NCBI GenBank assembly: GCA_030278955.1
Contig: JAOANR010000003.1
Location: forward strand, 34,986,054-35,050,053
Reading direction: 5' to 3'
Source: Hygrophila difformis
Taxonomy: Eukaryota; Streptophyta; Magnoliopsida; Lamiales; Acanthaceae
Length of the DNA: 64,000 nt
Shown in pieces: positions 43,045 through 53,759 of the stretch (within the stretch, counting starts at the first letter, position 1; each line of letters starts with the position of its first letter). The notes below the pieces were generated by a model. The model saw nothing but the letters and a program-made list of their open reading frames with translations, had not been told where the DNA came from and searched no databases. The position numbers and the translations under genes were made by a program.

Positions 43045-45612
43045 TGTAATACCCCGGATTTGATAACCCAGACCGGGATGTCACTGCCACACCTCCCTAG
43101 CAAGACACGGCTTCTCCGAGCTTGCCAAGGAGATGCAAGGCTTATAGGTATTCGAAAGAATTTAAAACATCTCAACATTGAGTTTGGAATAATAGTAATA
43201 ATACTTAGTTTCAAAATACAGAATAGCAATCATCCATGCATGTCAAAGAGTAAATAATGCAGCGGAAAGTAATCACGGCCAACATGGCCAAACCTCGAGT
43301 TCAACAGGCCCGATAAAACAGTTTTAAAATGCAATGAATGAAAATGTTCATAAAAGTTTTCCCCCAAGTGCATGTGCATGCGTCACTCAACATACTCTGT
43401 AAAAGAAAAATAACAACGGGTTTATCAGTATAAAAATATACCGAGTAAGTTAATTCCTAACTAAACAATTTAGGGGGTTACATGTGTTTAATTAAAATTA
43501 CACTTTTCATGCATTACGAAATTAATTTAAAATTCATAATTTACTCGCAGCGGAAAAACACGATTAGTTTATTTAAGACGAGAATACATAATTTAAGGAC
43601 GTAACTTAAAAGCATAATTTAAAAGCATAATTTAAAAACGTAACTTAGAAGCATAATTTAAAAAACGTGATAAATAATTACAGCTTAATTAAATACGCAC
43701 ACAAGTCTTTTAAATTTTATCCCGCAAACTAAGAAGAGGACACCATACCGGGGAGATCACTAACGAGGCAATCTCAGTTCGTAGGACCACTAACGAGGCA
43801 GTCCAAATAAATGGGAGAGCACTAACGAGGCAGTCTCAATAATTGTAGGACCACTAACGAGGCAGTCCAAATAAATACAGCGCGCGAGATCACTAACGAG
43901 GCAATCTCAGATAGTAGGGAGACCACTAACGAGGCAGTCTAAAAAATAATAGCATGAAGATCGGCTCAGCCTAGTGAACGGGATTTTTCAAAAGTTTATG
44001 TTTCGTCGTATACAAAGGATTCGATATCGCATTTCATAATTCGAGTTTTCTCAAGTTCGAAAAATCCAATTTGTCACAGTTTACGCCTTTTTAAAATAAA
44101 AATTCATCTTTTAATCAAAAATTCTGAAATTTACACAGTAGCTCAAGGACACCCATATGAACAACTTTCATGTTTTGAGTTTTTGAAAATAAGGTTTCAA
44201 AGTGAGTCAAATTTCGAGTTCATTACAAGGGAAGATTTCTGCCCAAAGGACTGATTCTGACACAGTTTCGTGCAACGCCGATTAAAAATTCATCTTAAGT
44301 CCAATTGATCCGAAAGTTTTACAGGTTGTAGAAAACATATTAATGAACAACTTTCATGTTTTAAGATTTGGGAAATAATAAGTTTTAGATGTTCAAAAAT
44401 CGTCACCAACACACTGTTTGCGTTCAGGTTCGAAAAACAGTTTTACACAGGTTGTGAATTCATCCGATTTAACATATCAAATGAACTCCAAAATTCATGA
44501 AATTTTATACACATAATTTAGACACAATTATCTACAACTTTTGTTTAGAAATGCAAGGTTGAATCAATCTGGAAACAGGTGAAAAATATGCATCAAGTCG
44601 AGACAATGAAACTGTCCAGATTTCAAACATTCGGTTTTTATTCAGAAACTTTACGGCACGGTTTGGAGTATCAAACCTTTATGAAAAATGGCTGAAATTT
44701 TGACACAATATAGATTAAAGTCTTATGAACAAAATTTATGTTGAAAAATTTTCGGTTTGAATTCCCGAATGTTGGGTATTAGGCGAGTTTCTGAAATTGG
44801 TTGAAAATAGGGTTTTTGAAAACCGATTTTAGTTACGTGCCTATATCTTAAGTTTTAAACGACAATAAACCACAAAAATTGTAGAGTAAGGTCTTGACTT
44901 ACTTAGTTAGGGAATAAGGTCACTGTAAGGGCTTTTCGGACGTCCTAAGGTCGCGACGAACGGCCAACTTCTCCGATCGCTTTTTGTTCGCCCCCGATGT
45001 GAAATCGTAGCAAAGGAACGAGTGTTAGATTTCGGATTTTTGAGACTTATGGACGAAATTAACACTATGATATAACTTACCAAGGTTCAAAAAGGCAGTG
45101 GCTTTGTCCCGTTCGTCCCGTCTTTGCCGGAATACTCGTCGGAAGGTTGCCGGAAGGTCGTCGGAAAGGTGTTTGGCTTTGGTAGAGATTGAGGGTGGTT
45201 GGGGGGCTGCTGAATGGTGAATAGAGTAGGGGAGGCAGCCCTAGGTCGGGTAAAAGCTTCCCCACTCGTCTGATTTACTTACCAAAGTCGGGAGGCGAAA
45301 TTTTGGCAAGAAATCGCCATGATCGCGTGATCTGCCGCGTTCAGCGCTCCCACGTGGGGTTGGCGCGTTCCCGCGCGGCCAGCGCCTGGACCTCGGTCCG
45401 GGCGCGTCGTGCGATCCGTCGGGTCCTTTCCTCCTCTCTTTCGGACTTCCATCCTTCTACATTTTCGGCTCGATTTTCCGGGTCATTCACAGTTCGAATT
45501 TTCCATCTAGAATTTATTACGAGTTCGGGTTGATGCTCGTAACATTTCCGTGCGATAATTTATCTAATTAAATTAGTTTCGATTTCTCTTAACAATTTTC
45601 CTGGGTATTACA
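43045..45612 (-). repeat. A3 3' LTR (mosaic A/B)
   Basis: 2568 bp. Its 5' third (start TGTAATACCCAGG, GC-rich part with CCTGGACCTCGGTCCGGGC) resembles B3. Its 3' two-thirds, with the CACTAACGAGGC hairpin array (43753-43940), resemble A-type LTRs. No gene. Confidence 0.8.
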
Positions 45613-45868
45613 GTCTACCCCCCTTAAGAATCAACTTCGCCCTCGAAGTTGTGTTTCGGTTTCTTCGAGTTAAACGTTAGGATTGTTTTGGTTATGTTTT
45701 TGTTTTGTGACTTATTTTGTGACTGAACTTAGAATTTAGATTTCCAAGCTGCCTACGTACCCTGTGAAGGGATCAAGTGATAACGTAGTTCAAAACAATT
45801 TGAATTTGTTTTTCTCGGGTGTTACATCCTCCCCCCCTTAAGAATACAATTATGTCCCCATAACTGTG
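45613..45868 (-). other. Double polypurine tract with A-LTR remnant (A3)
   Basis: From the LTR inward: tract AAGGGGGGTAGAC (45613-45627 complement), hairpin CAACTTCG/CGAAGTTG (45632-45651), 175 bp of A-type LTR start (45652-45826, including the CTACGTACCCTGTGAAGGG hairpin), a second tract AAGGGGGGAGGA (45827-45841) and the ACAATTAT/ATAACTGT hairpin with one mismatch. Confidence 0.8.
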
Positions 45869-46500
45869 GTCGGTTCATCTTGGAAGAAGGTAAGGTAACG
45901 TTGTTTCATGTCGGCTTCCAATTCCCACGTCGCCGTCTCCGTCTCGTGGTTAGACCACAGGACTTTGACCATCTTCACAGCTTTATTCCTTGTTATTCTT
46001 TCCTTGTAATCGAGTATTTGTACCAGGATTTCTTCATAGGTTAGATCATCATCCAATTCGATTACGTCCGGTTGGAGTACATGTGCTGGGTCGGGCACAT
46101 ACTTTTTCAGTTGGGAGACGTGAAATACATTGTGGACGCGTGCTAGCTGAGGCGGCAGTGCTAGCCGTTACGCTAGATTTCCCACTCTTTCTAGGATCTC
46201 ATATGGTCCTATGTATCGTGGACTCAATTTCCCTCGTTTGCCGAAGCGCATCACACCCTTCATTGGTGACACCTTCAGCATGACTTTATCGCCGACTTGA
46301 AATTCCAAGTCTTGCCGTCTTACGTCCGCCTAACTCTTTTGCCGGTCCTGAGCGGCTCTCATCTTTATTTTCGTACCGAGGGTTTCTTGTAGTTTTGCAA
46401 AAAGAAAATGAGAGGCAAATCTACTGTCTCTGCCAGGAATAATGTCGGGCGATACCCCATGTCGTCGTACCACATTATCGATGTACGCTCGGGTTAAGTG
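45850..46500 (-). pseudogene. Integrase remnant: core end, GPY/F region and chromodomain (A3)
   Basis: Best-preserved pol relic here. Reads YIDNVVRRHGVSPDIIPGRD and SRFASHF of the catalytic core, then jumps from LQETLGTKI to RAAQDRQKS. An intact chromovirus integrase should have roughly 80-100 residues between these, including the catalytic Glu. It continues with LEFQVGDKVMLKVSPMKG, KLSPRYIGPYEILERVG (GPY/F), HNVFHVSQLKKYVPD and the chromodomain to 45850. In-frame stops at 46332-46330 and 46170-46168. The missing segment corresponds to the one lost in A1 and A2, so the deletion predates their separation. Confidence 0.85.
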
Positions 46501-46744
46501 AGTGGTGTAAAGTAAAAGAGAATAAAGCAAAATCGAAAAAATAAAACCACTTCCGTGACCCGCGCGGTATGAGGCCTCAGCGCGCGGTGACCGCGCGGGC
46601 ACATCAGTTCGAAAAAAAGGGGGCTCGCGCCCAGCGCGAGCCACTTCCCCCATTTCCTCATCCGAGACCACTTCACATTTTCTCTCAAATCCGTTCTTCC
46701 GATCTCAAATTCTACCGATTCCGACTTCAATTTTGCTTTGCAAG
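46501..46744 (+). promoter_or_regulatory. Promoter region and non-coding first exon of the A3 antisense gene
   Basis: Counterpart of A2 15990-16219: GC-rich GCGCGG repeats, palindrome GGCTCGCGC/GCGCGAGCC (46622-46642), C/T-rich leader, donor CAAG|GTATGT at 46744/46745. An ATAAAAC box lies near 46545. The palindrome arms match A2, while the loop and surroundings differ. Confidence 0.6.
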
Positions 46745-47369
46745 GTATGTATCTACTACTTCTACTTACCAATTTCAATTTTTACGCTTTGAATGACTCG
46801 ATTTTGGATGGGTTGTTGAAATTAGGGTTTATGTGCACAATTTGGGGATTTGTTATTTTTAGGCTTGATTTGTGCAAATTAGCAAGCATATGCGATTATT
46901 GATGTTGTTTTTGTTGATTTTGTTGAGTTTATGTCCAATGTGTATGTGTTTTTGGCCATTTCTCGGTGATGTGGGTATTTAGGAATAATATGGAATTCCT
47001 GATTTTTGGGTGGTATTGTGACATGAAAGATGGTTTCATTGTTGTTGTTTGGTGTCATATTGTGATGATGACTTGTCGCTCGAGCAATTGTTTTAATTTG
47101 TGGACAAATTCGTGTACCTTGTATGTAAACTTTGGATTTGGTTTATTGCGCACATAATGTGTTCGACGAAATGTCACAATGGGTTTTGAATTTGTTTTGG
47201 TATGTCCCTTGATTGTATTGCCCTTTTTATTTTACGTTAATGGTGATCGGGGGTGTTGCGGCGATGGATTACTCGTGTTGGAAGTTTTTATTTGGGGTTT
47301 TTGCGCATTTACGCTTGGTAATTATTGTGGGGAGATTAGCCTTTATAATTTGGTATTGGTTATTTGCAG

Positions 47370-48696
47370 GATGTTGCTCTTCCTGTGGGTTGTTTTGGCG
47401 TCTCTCATGTGTCCTCCGGGGGCCAAGAGACGAGCTACTCGGCGCGATGCGGCTGGCCCTAGCACTGCCGCTCCGGTGATGCTGGATTTTGATAAGAGCG
47501 AGTCCGAGGAGGACGAGGAGCAGCGGGGTCCGAGACTCAGGGATCTCCCTGACGAGGTGCGTCCTCGCCGGCACGATAGACATCGATTCATGTCGATGGC
47601 ATCTCAGGAGTTCTATTTCGACGAGCTTCGTCGGAACAGGGCTTATGTTCCTGAGAGAGGCATGCATCCTCAGCATGTGGACGATGACAGGGTCAGGTCG
47701 GTTTTGGACCATCTTCAGTGGTCCGGACTCGCACGTCATCCCGAGGGCATTGCTTCCGGTTATCTAGCTATGGAGGTGATCGCCAACATTGGCGGTCTTG
47801 GGGAGCACGAGGACTTATCTCGGGTCTGGGTTCACGGTCGCTACCTAGACTTTAGTGCTCGGGCGATCAACATTTATTTCGGTCTCCCTGACGATGGCGT
47901 ATTCCGGCCACAGCCTGAGGGTCGTATACTCCCGCCTGCGTGGGGTACCTTATGCACTGTGGTGGCTCCTCAGCTCGAGAACGATCATGGGCTCCGGTTG
48001 ACGACGATGGACACCCCTTGGCGTGAGCTCGCTCAGATATGGATAGGGCGCGTCAGGCCGATTACCCGGAGCCATATCGTCCTAGATCATGTCTATGAGA
48101 CCATTTGCCTTATCGCCCGAGGCGGTAGGGTGAATGTTGGAGCTTGTATTGAGGACAACTTGAGGGGTATGCGGAGAGGACGAGGGAGTAGGGTGATTAC
48201 CCATGTCCACCTCATTTGTGGTTTGTGCGCGGCGCAGGGGATTCGCACGACACCGGAGACAGATCCGTACGGGTTAGATGCGGGTGGCTATTACCGTATT
48301 CCGACTTACGCTGTCCGGCGTAACGCCTTACGACGTAAAGCTCCTCAGGCTGTGCTTCGCCCGTAGCCTGATGATGGCGGTTTGATTCTAGTTGTTCCTC
48401 CAGAGCAGCCACCTCCACCTTCAGTAGTTCCTCGTCCCGCAGTCCCACCGCAGGGCCCGGAGATGGCTCAGATGCTGCAGATGATGCAGGAGATGCGGGT
48501 CAGCATGGACGCCGGGTTTGCAGCTGGGCAGGCTCGTTATGACGCCTTAGACGCTAGGATGGACCTCTACCAGGCCCGTATGGACTCGTTTGCTACGAGA
48601 CAGGCTCAGCAGCAGGCCACTATGTCCGACATGTAGGCCTATGTGCGACAGATGGATGAGTACATGCGTCGGCAGTTCCCGCCTCCCGATCAGTGA
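47370..48696 (+). pseudogene. Plant transposon-protein gene, antisense to A3, two premature stops
   Basis: Intron 46745-47369 (625 bp) ends TATTTGCAG|G before ATG 47371. The frame matches A1/A2 through the N-terminal hydrophobic segment, acidic stretch and domain (AMEVIANIGGLG, DFSARAINIYFGLPDDG, ITHVHLICGLC). It then hits TAG at 48364-48366, where A1/A2 have CAG or CAT, and a second TAG at 48634-48636 in place of TAC. Without these it would run 441 residues to TGA 48694. The first stop fits a C-to-T change. The upstream in-frame ATG at 47179 lies in the intron and is not the start. Protein divergence from A1/A2 is moderate and conservative. Confidence 0.82.
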
Positions 48697-48975
48697 TCTT
48701 TCGTATTCGCATTTTCATTTAGGTTTCGTAGAAGAAGTATTTTGTTTAGTGGTCTCCTTATGAGGATGATTCTGCTGACTGGGATTCATAGTTTATGTTT
48801 CCGTTGTGTTATTGTCTAGTTACTTGTTTGACTTGCGTTAGTTGTTTGTCGCTGTTTAGAAACACGGTTCAATTGTTCTGCCTTAGTTTATGGTTTGAGA
48901 TATTCTGGATTTCATTGTTACCTCCTTATCGCATTTATATGTGTGTGGGTTGCCCAACAATACTTGCATCATTGC
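48697..48975 (+). other. 3' flank of the A3 antisense gene, cut by a deletion
   Basis: Homologous to A2 18178-18460 up to CCCAACAATACTTGCATCATTG, then joined at about 48975 to LTR sequence CCCAACTTCTCC. A short CCCAAC-like similarity at the joint suggests a microhomology deletion of the coiled-coil ORF, primer site and 1.9 kb of LTR. Confidence 0.7.
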
Positions 48976-49622
48976 CCAACTTCTCCTATCGCTTTTTGTT
49001 CGCCCCCGATGTGAAATCGTAGCAAAGGAACGAGTGTTAGATTTCGGATTTTTGAGACTTATGGACGAAATTAACACTATGATATAACTTACCAAGGTTC
49101 AAAAAGGCAGTGGCTTTGTCCCGTTCGTCCCATCTTCGCCGGAATACTCGTCAGAAGGTCGCCGGAAGGTCGTCGGAAAGGCGTTTGGCTTTGGGAGAGA
49201 TTGAGGGTGGTTGGGGGCTGCTGAATGGTGAATAGAGTGGGGGAGGCAGCCCTAGGTCGGGTGAAAGCTTCCCCACTCGTCTGATTTACTTACCAAAGTC
49301 GGGAGGCGAAATTTTGGCAAGAAATCGCCATGATCGCGTGATCTGCCGCGTTCAGCGCTCCCACGTGGGGTTGGCGCGTTCCCGCGCGGCCAGCGTCAGG
49401 ACCTCGGTCCGGGCGCGTCATGCGATCCGTCGGGTCCTTTCCTCCTCTCTTTCGGACTTCCTTCCTTCTACATTTTCGGCTCGATTTTCCGGGTCATTCA
49501 CGGTTCGAATTTTCCATCTAGAATTTATTAGAGTTTGGGTTGATGCTCGTAACATTTCCGTGCGATAATTTATCTAATTAAATTAGTTCCGATTTCTCTT
49601 AACAATTTTCCCGGGTATTACA
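48976..49622 (-). repeat. A3 5' LTR, remaining start segment
   Basis: About 647 bp matching 44960-45612 with a few percent differences; ends GGGTATTACA next to the TTATG duplication. Confidence 0.85.
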
Positions 49623-49627
49623 TTATG

Positions 49628-51933
49628 ATAGATGGGATTGACCACATCATTCATTTCACATCAGTGTCATCTCGCAATCACACTTGTGAATATTTTGTGG
49701 TTATCAAGATATATGCATGTACAATGGGTAATAGCATGAATTAACCCTAAAGCTACAAGCATGAAATTAAAAGACAAACCTACCAAAAATAATGAAAAAT
49801 CTAAGAATTACAAACATAATAAGGAAGAACACCAACATTATCTAAGGAAGCAATAATAAAAATAAAATTTAGATCTAGGCCAAAAATAAAATAAAATAAA
49901 ATAAAAATAAAACTTAGAAAAAGGCACTATCTCTAAAATTATCTAGCTATCCAAGAACAATAAAAATAAGAATAGATCTAAGGCTACAAACATGCTCAAA
50001 ACCCACATTCATACATTTTATTAAAATATTCATGTCAAAATATGATGTCAAATAATAAATCTAAACACCACATGAGACAAGAATAATATTTTTGTTGTGT
50101 CAAGTCTAACTCATGCCATCATACATTTTGTAAAATAACACAATAGACAAGAAACACATTTTTAAGGTATGAAAAACAAAATAAATAGAAGGGTAAGAAA
50201 ATCCATACCAAATGTGAGGCATTTTCTTGTATTTCAACCAAACCAAAAATAAGATTCAAACACTCCCATTGATTAGGTGTTTTAAATCCAAAATTACACT
50301 AAAAAGCTGAAAATAATATAAACACATGGCTACACTAAGCTGTTATAAAACATAAAGCAAAACTAAGCTAAAACCTAGTTCTACAAGACATAAAATAAAC
50401 TATCTACCTAAACTAATTTGGAAAGCACACTGTGTGCCTCCAAGACAGAATAATATTTTTTTGAGCAGATGTGGCTGCTGTTCATGGGAGCAAAACAACT
50501 ATTTATAGCTATGAGAGAAAACCCTAGGCCCATTTAACATTCAGATTCTTCGCAGCAAGGGGCGGGTCTTCAGAGTCCGGGGAAAAGACAAAAAGTATTT
50601 ATTCTTGCGGGACCTCAAGTCCTGGGACTTCCCATTGCTTAGGGCACGGGCCCCACTCCACATTTAATTCACATCAATTCGTCTCTCTCTATCAATTCGG
50701 TTTAGGTGTACACCGAATTGTCCAATTTAGACCGACCGAATTGCAATGTCTTACCATTCTCTTCTTATTTTTGCTTCTCTTCCAATTCGGTTTCTTCACT
50801 TTCAATTCGGTTTAAAGGGAATTGATCTGTATTATACCAAATTGCACCCTCTTATTCTTTCCTCTTGCAATTCGGTCTCTTTCAATTATCACCGAATTGA
50901 AACCCCTTAATACCGAATCCCTTTCTTTTCTTCTCTTTCTCTTCTTCTCTTTCTTCTCCTCCTCCATTTTTCCTTCTTCCATTTTCTTTCTTCTTTCATT
51001 TCTTCTTCTTTCTACTGGGTTTTGTTCCCAAATCCCCAATTTCCTTATTCCATTTTATGTTTTCTTCATTGGAGATTTCGGAGTGGAGGTTGGAGCAGTG
51101 GAAATTGAGGAGGGCGTCCGGCGGCTGTGCGAGGGGTCGGGGCAGGTGGTGCAGCGGCGTGGCTGCTGGTGGTGGTGGCGACGAGAGGCTGAGATGAGGG
51201 TGGCCGGAGGTTGAGGGAATCCGGTGGCGGAGCTGTCGCCGGAGCTTGAAGGAGATGGGGGTGGCGGCGAAAATGAAGATGGTGGCGGGGGCAGCGGCTA
51301 TGGCAAGCTCGGAGCTGATTTGAGGGGTGGTGACTGGCGGAATGGTGTCTTCGCCGGAAGAAGATTAGCCGGAGGTGGAGAGGGCTGACGGAATCTTGCC
51401 GGAGAGTTGAAGAAGGAGACCGGAGTTGCTGTCTGCAATGTGCCCGTTTCAATTTGGGGAAGAACAAGTTCACGTGAGGTCACGTGTGTTGCCAATTCCC
51501 ATTTTCAAATTAAATGTTGTAGTGGGCCCCACCTGTATAGCAATGATTAATTCTTTAATTCTCTTTTTTTTTATTATATAATAAAATAAAGATATATAAA
51601 AAATATAAATATAAATAATATATAAATTCTAATTGATTATTTGGCTTATGTTCTATTTAATGGACTCGTGTTCCACCGAACAGATACCACCAAACACTAA
51701 TTCTCAAATGTGGGATTTTAATATTTTTATAATGTTTTTGGATTTTTTAACACAAATTTAATAAAATAACAATATTTTTTGTGTTTTTCAATACCAACTT
51801 ATTATTTATACAAATTTGCAAATATCTGTCAAATTCAACTGCTTTCTTATTTAAATAAGATCGGAATGCGATTAAATGTCCGTATTAGATACGAAAATAA
51901 ATTGAAAATAATGGTCAATTTTGGCCATTATCA
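49628..51933 (-). other. LTR D2, second part
   Basis: 49628-50690 is A-rich and gene-free. 50694-50900 has the second AATTCGGT cluster. 50930-51010 is a CT-rich tract. 51060-51460 is GC-rich; a proline-rich minus-strand frame there (51473-51066) is probably chance. The rest is AT-rich. Confidence 0.6.
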
Positions 51934-52100
51934 ATAAGGTTGATGTGGAAACCGGAATTTGAAAGATTGAGGGAGTGAAGTGATGGGTTGGGCGGTGTAG
52001 GCAGCAAAAGAAAAAGAAGAGGAGGAGAAGAAATTGGAAGTGGAAGGGTGGCGTGTGGAAGAGAAAAGATTAGATGGGTTTTAGAAATCTGTTGGTAGGA

Positions 52101-52285
52101 AGCTTTAACGGGGAAAAAGATAACCCCATGCCAGCTATAAATAAATCAACACTCATCCCATTCCCATTGCCAATGTCTGCTTCATCTTCTTGCTTTAACC
52201 GGGGAAAAAGATAACCCCATCCCAGCTATAAATAAATCAACACTCATCCCATTCCCATTGCCAATTTCTGCTTCATCTTCTTGTT
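52101..52285 (+). promoter_or_regulatory. Duplicated LTR promoter core (element E)
   Basis: Two 91-bp copies, each with GGGGAAAAAGATAACCCCAT, CCAGCTATAAATAAATC and CATTCCCATTGCCAAT. TATAAATA is a good plant TATA box, so transcription would start about 30 bp downstream of each. Confidence 0.65.
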
Positions 52286-52376
52286 CTGTTCTTGATTCCA
52301 CTCCTCCATTTTCTATTCTCTTTTCCCTAGCTCCTTTATTTCAATTCTTGTAGCATTATTAGGAGGATTCTTAATA

Positions 52377-52529
52377 GTTGAGTTTTGAATAGGGATTTTC
52401 TTAGCAAGTCAAGAAGTTTTAGAGCTTATTACGAATAGCTAATCCATAGAAAGTTGAGTTTTGAATAGGGATTTTCTTAGCAAGTCAAGAAGTTTTAGAG
52501 CTTATTACGAATAGCTAATCCATAGAAAG
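52377..52529 (+). repeat. 76-bp tandem duplication
   Basis: GTTGAGTTTTGAATAGGGAT... at 52377 repeats at 52453, exact by eye through CTAATCCATAGAAAG. Confidence 0.9.
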
Positions 52530-53759
52530 TTTCCGGGTAAGATTTATTAAAGTTGAGACATTTTAGTCATTATTTATGTTAAAATATTAAACTAAGTTAA
52601 TATTAAAATTTTTGCTAGTCGAATAGCGGTAAATGGATATCTGCTCGTAGCCTGTGCGTGTGTCATCCCCATTCCATCTTCGTTGACAGTAAGTAGATTT
52701 TTACTCTTTGGAGTAAGCCTTAATTTATTTAGCTTAAGCATAAATTTTAAATACCGTTTTCTTATCTTTAAATTTATGCTTATAGCTCCCTACTGTTTTT
52801 GGATTATTGGTATGCCATTTTACTGTGCTTGGTAATGATCGCAACTTTTCACAAAATCCTACGGATTTTTGAGCTCATTGTTACGGGGGCTGGGTCTGGG
52901 TATGGGCTGGCTGCCCAACTCCTACGTTGCTGTGTACTTAATCGCCACACGGGGACTCTTGGGGCTATCCAGGCAGTGCCATATCTGATTCCAGTGGTGG
53001 GTTTTGAGGAAAATTCTTACCTCCCCCACACCCTTGAGTGCACGTGGGACTGGAGTCCGACAAAATAGGGACCCCACCTTCGTGTGGGACTAGAGCCCTA
53101 GAGCGGAACCCCACGTCACGGTGGCTGAGATACTTACATCTCGGTAACGCACATTGTTATATTATCTGTTCCCGGGATATAGAATAATATTTCGTGTATG
53201 TATAAATTATTCTCGTTTTAGTATACCATTACCATAACTGTTGTCTTTAAATTATTTCTGCTACCCTATCTCCTTCGGGACTAAACGTCTACTTACTCAG
53301 CGATTGTTTTCGCTGACTCTACATTTGTCACCATTTCTTTTCAGGTTTCAAATCTGCAAGGTTCGATAGAGCATATTTTGCACGGGCACGGTATGGAATT
53401 TTATTTATAAAATCTATATTTTTAAATCCCCTTTGGGGTTAGAACCTATTTCTTGGCATAGATAAATTTTTATGGGGCAAAGATAATTTTTATGAAGCAT
53501 TGGAAATTATGTATCAAGCATAAATAAACATTTGGGTTTTATACCGTGTGTACAAACATTGTACCCTACTGTTTAAATAAATGCATTTGCGTTTAACAGT
53601 GTTACTTTTGTAATACGAGATAGTCAACCACTTTTTACAATATTTTTTAAATGCGAGGTGCAATCTCTTTTAAAATAAAATTTCCATGGATTTATTCTGT
53701 TTCTATCATTGAGCTCATTTGAGGAATGCGTTTGGTGTGTGAAATATTTTCCAACACAA

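Larger units (their letters stand above)
43040..49627 (-). mobile_element. Element A3: third antisense-gene element, mosaic LTR, 5' LTR mostly deleted
   Basis: 43045-49622 with duplication TTATG on both sides (43040-43044 and 49623-49627). On the minus strand: a 5' LTR of which only ~650 bp remain (49622-48976), then a deletion that removed the primer site, coiled-coil ORF and most of the LTR, the antisense gene (plus strand, 46622-48696), an integrase remnant, polypurine tract A, a 175-bp A-LTR remnant, polypurine tract B and a full 3' LTR (45612-43045). The two LTR pieces differ at roughly 2% by eye, so it is older than A2. Confidence 0.85.
40066..51939 (-). mobile_element. Solo LTR D2, carrying element A3
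   Basis: 40072-51933 with minus-strand ends TGATAATGGCC...AAAAGTTTCA and a 5-6 bp duplication ATAAGG (40066-40071 and 51934-51939) that restores the E repeat when removed. Without A3 it is about 5.28 kb. Contents: AT-rich body, two copies of CTAATCGTTATCC.GTGAAGGGACC (42078, 42180), the AATTCGGT palindrome clusters (42456-42973 and 50694-50900), and a GC-rich stretch with purine-rich plus strand (51060-51460). No gene found. Its 5' end region is duplicated at 27659-29171. Confidence 0.7.
51939..53750 (+). repeat. LTR of element E, second part
   Basis: Continues the E repeat interrupted at 40071. Contains a 91-bp tandem duplication with a TATAAATA box in each copy (52136-52143, 52227-52234), a 76-bp tandem duplication (52377-52529), GGGACTGGAGTCC and GGGACTAGAGCCC stem-loop words (53048-53095), and hairpin CAGCGA/TCGCTG (53298-53315) followed by TTTCTTTTCAG. 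The 3' end is not pinned down. No gene. Confidence 0.65.

Noticed and set aside
50822..51473. Possible gene in the GC-rich part of LTR D (frames 50822-51214 plus, 51473-51066 minus)
   Set aside because: Low-complexity Ser/Phe or Pro/His composition, no homologous frame elsewhere, position matches the GC block of other LTRs.
52799..53068. 89-aa frame in LTR E
   Set aside because: No domain; overlaps the stem-loop word region of the LTR and has no second copy for support.
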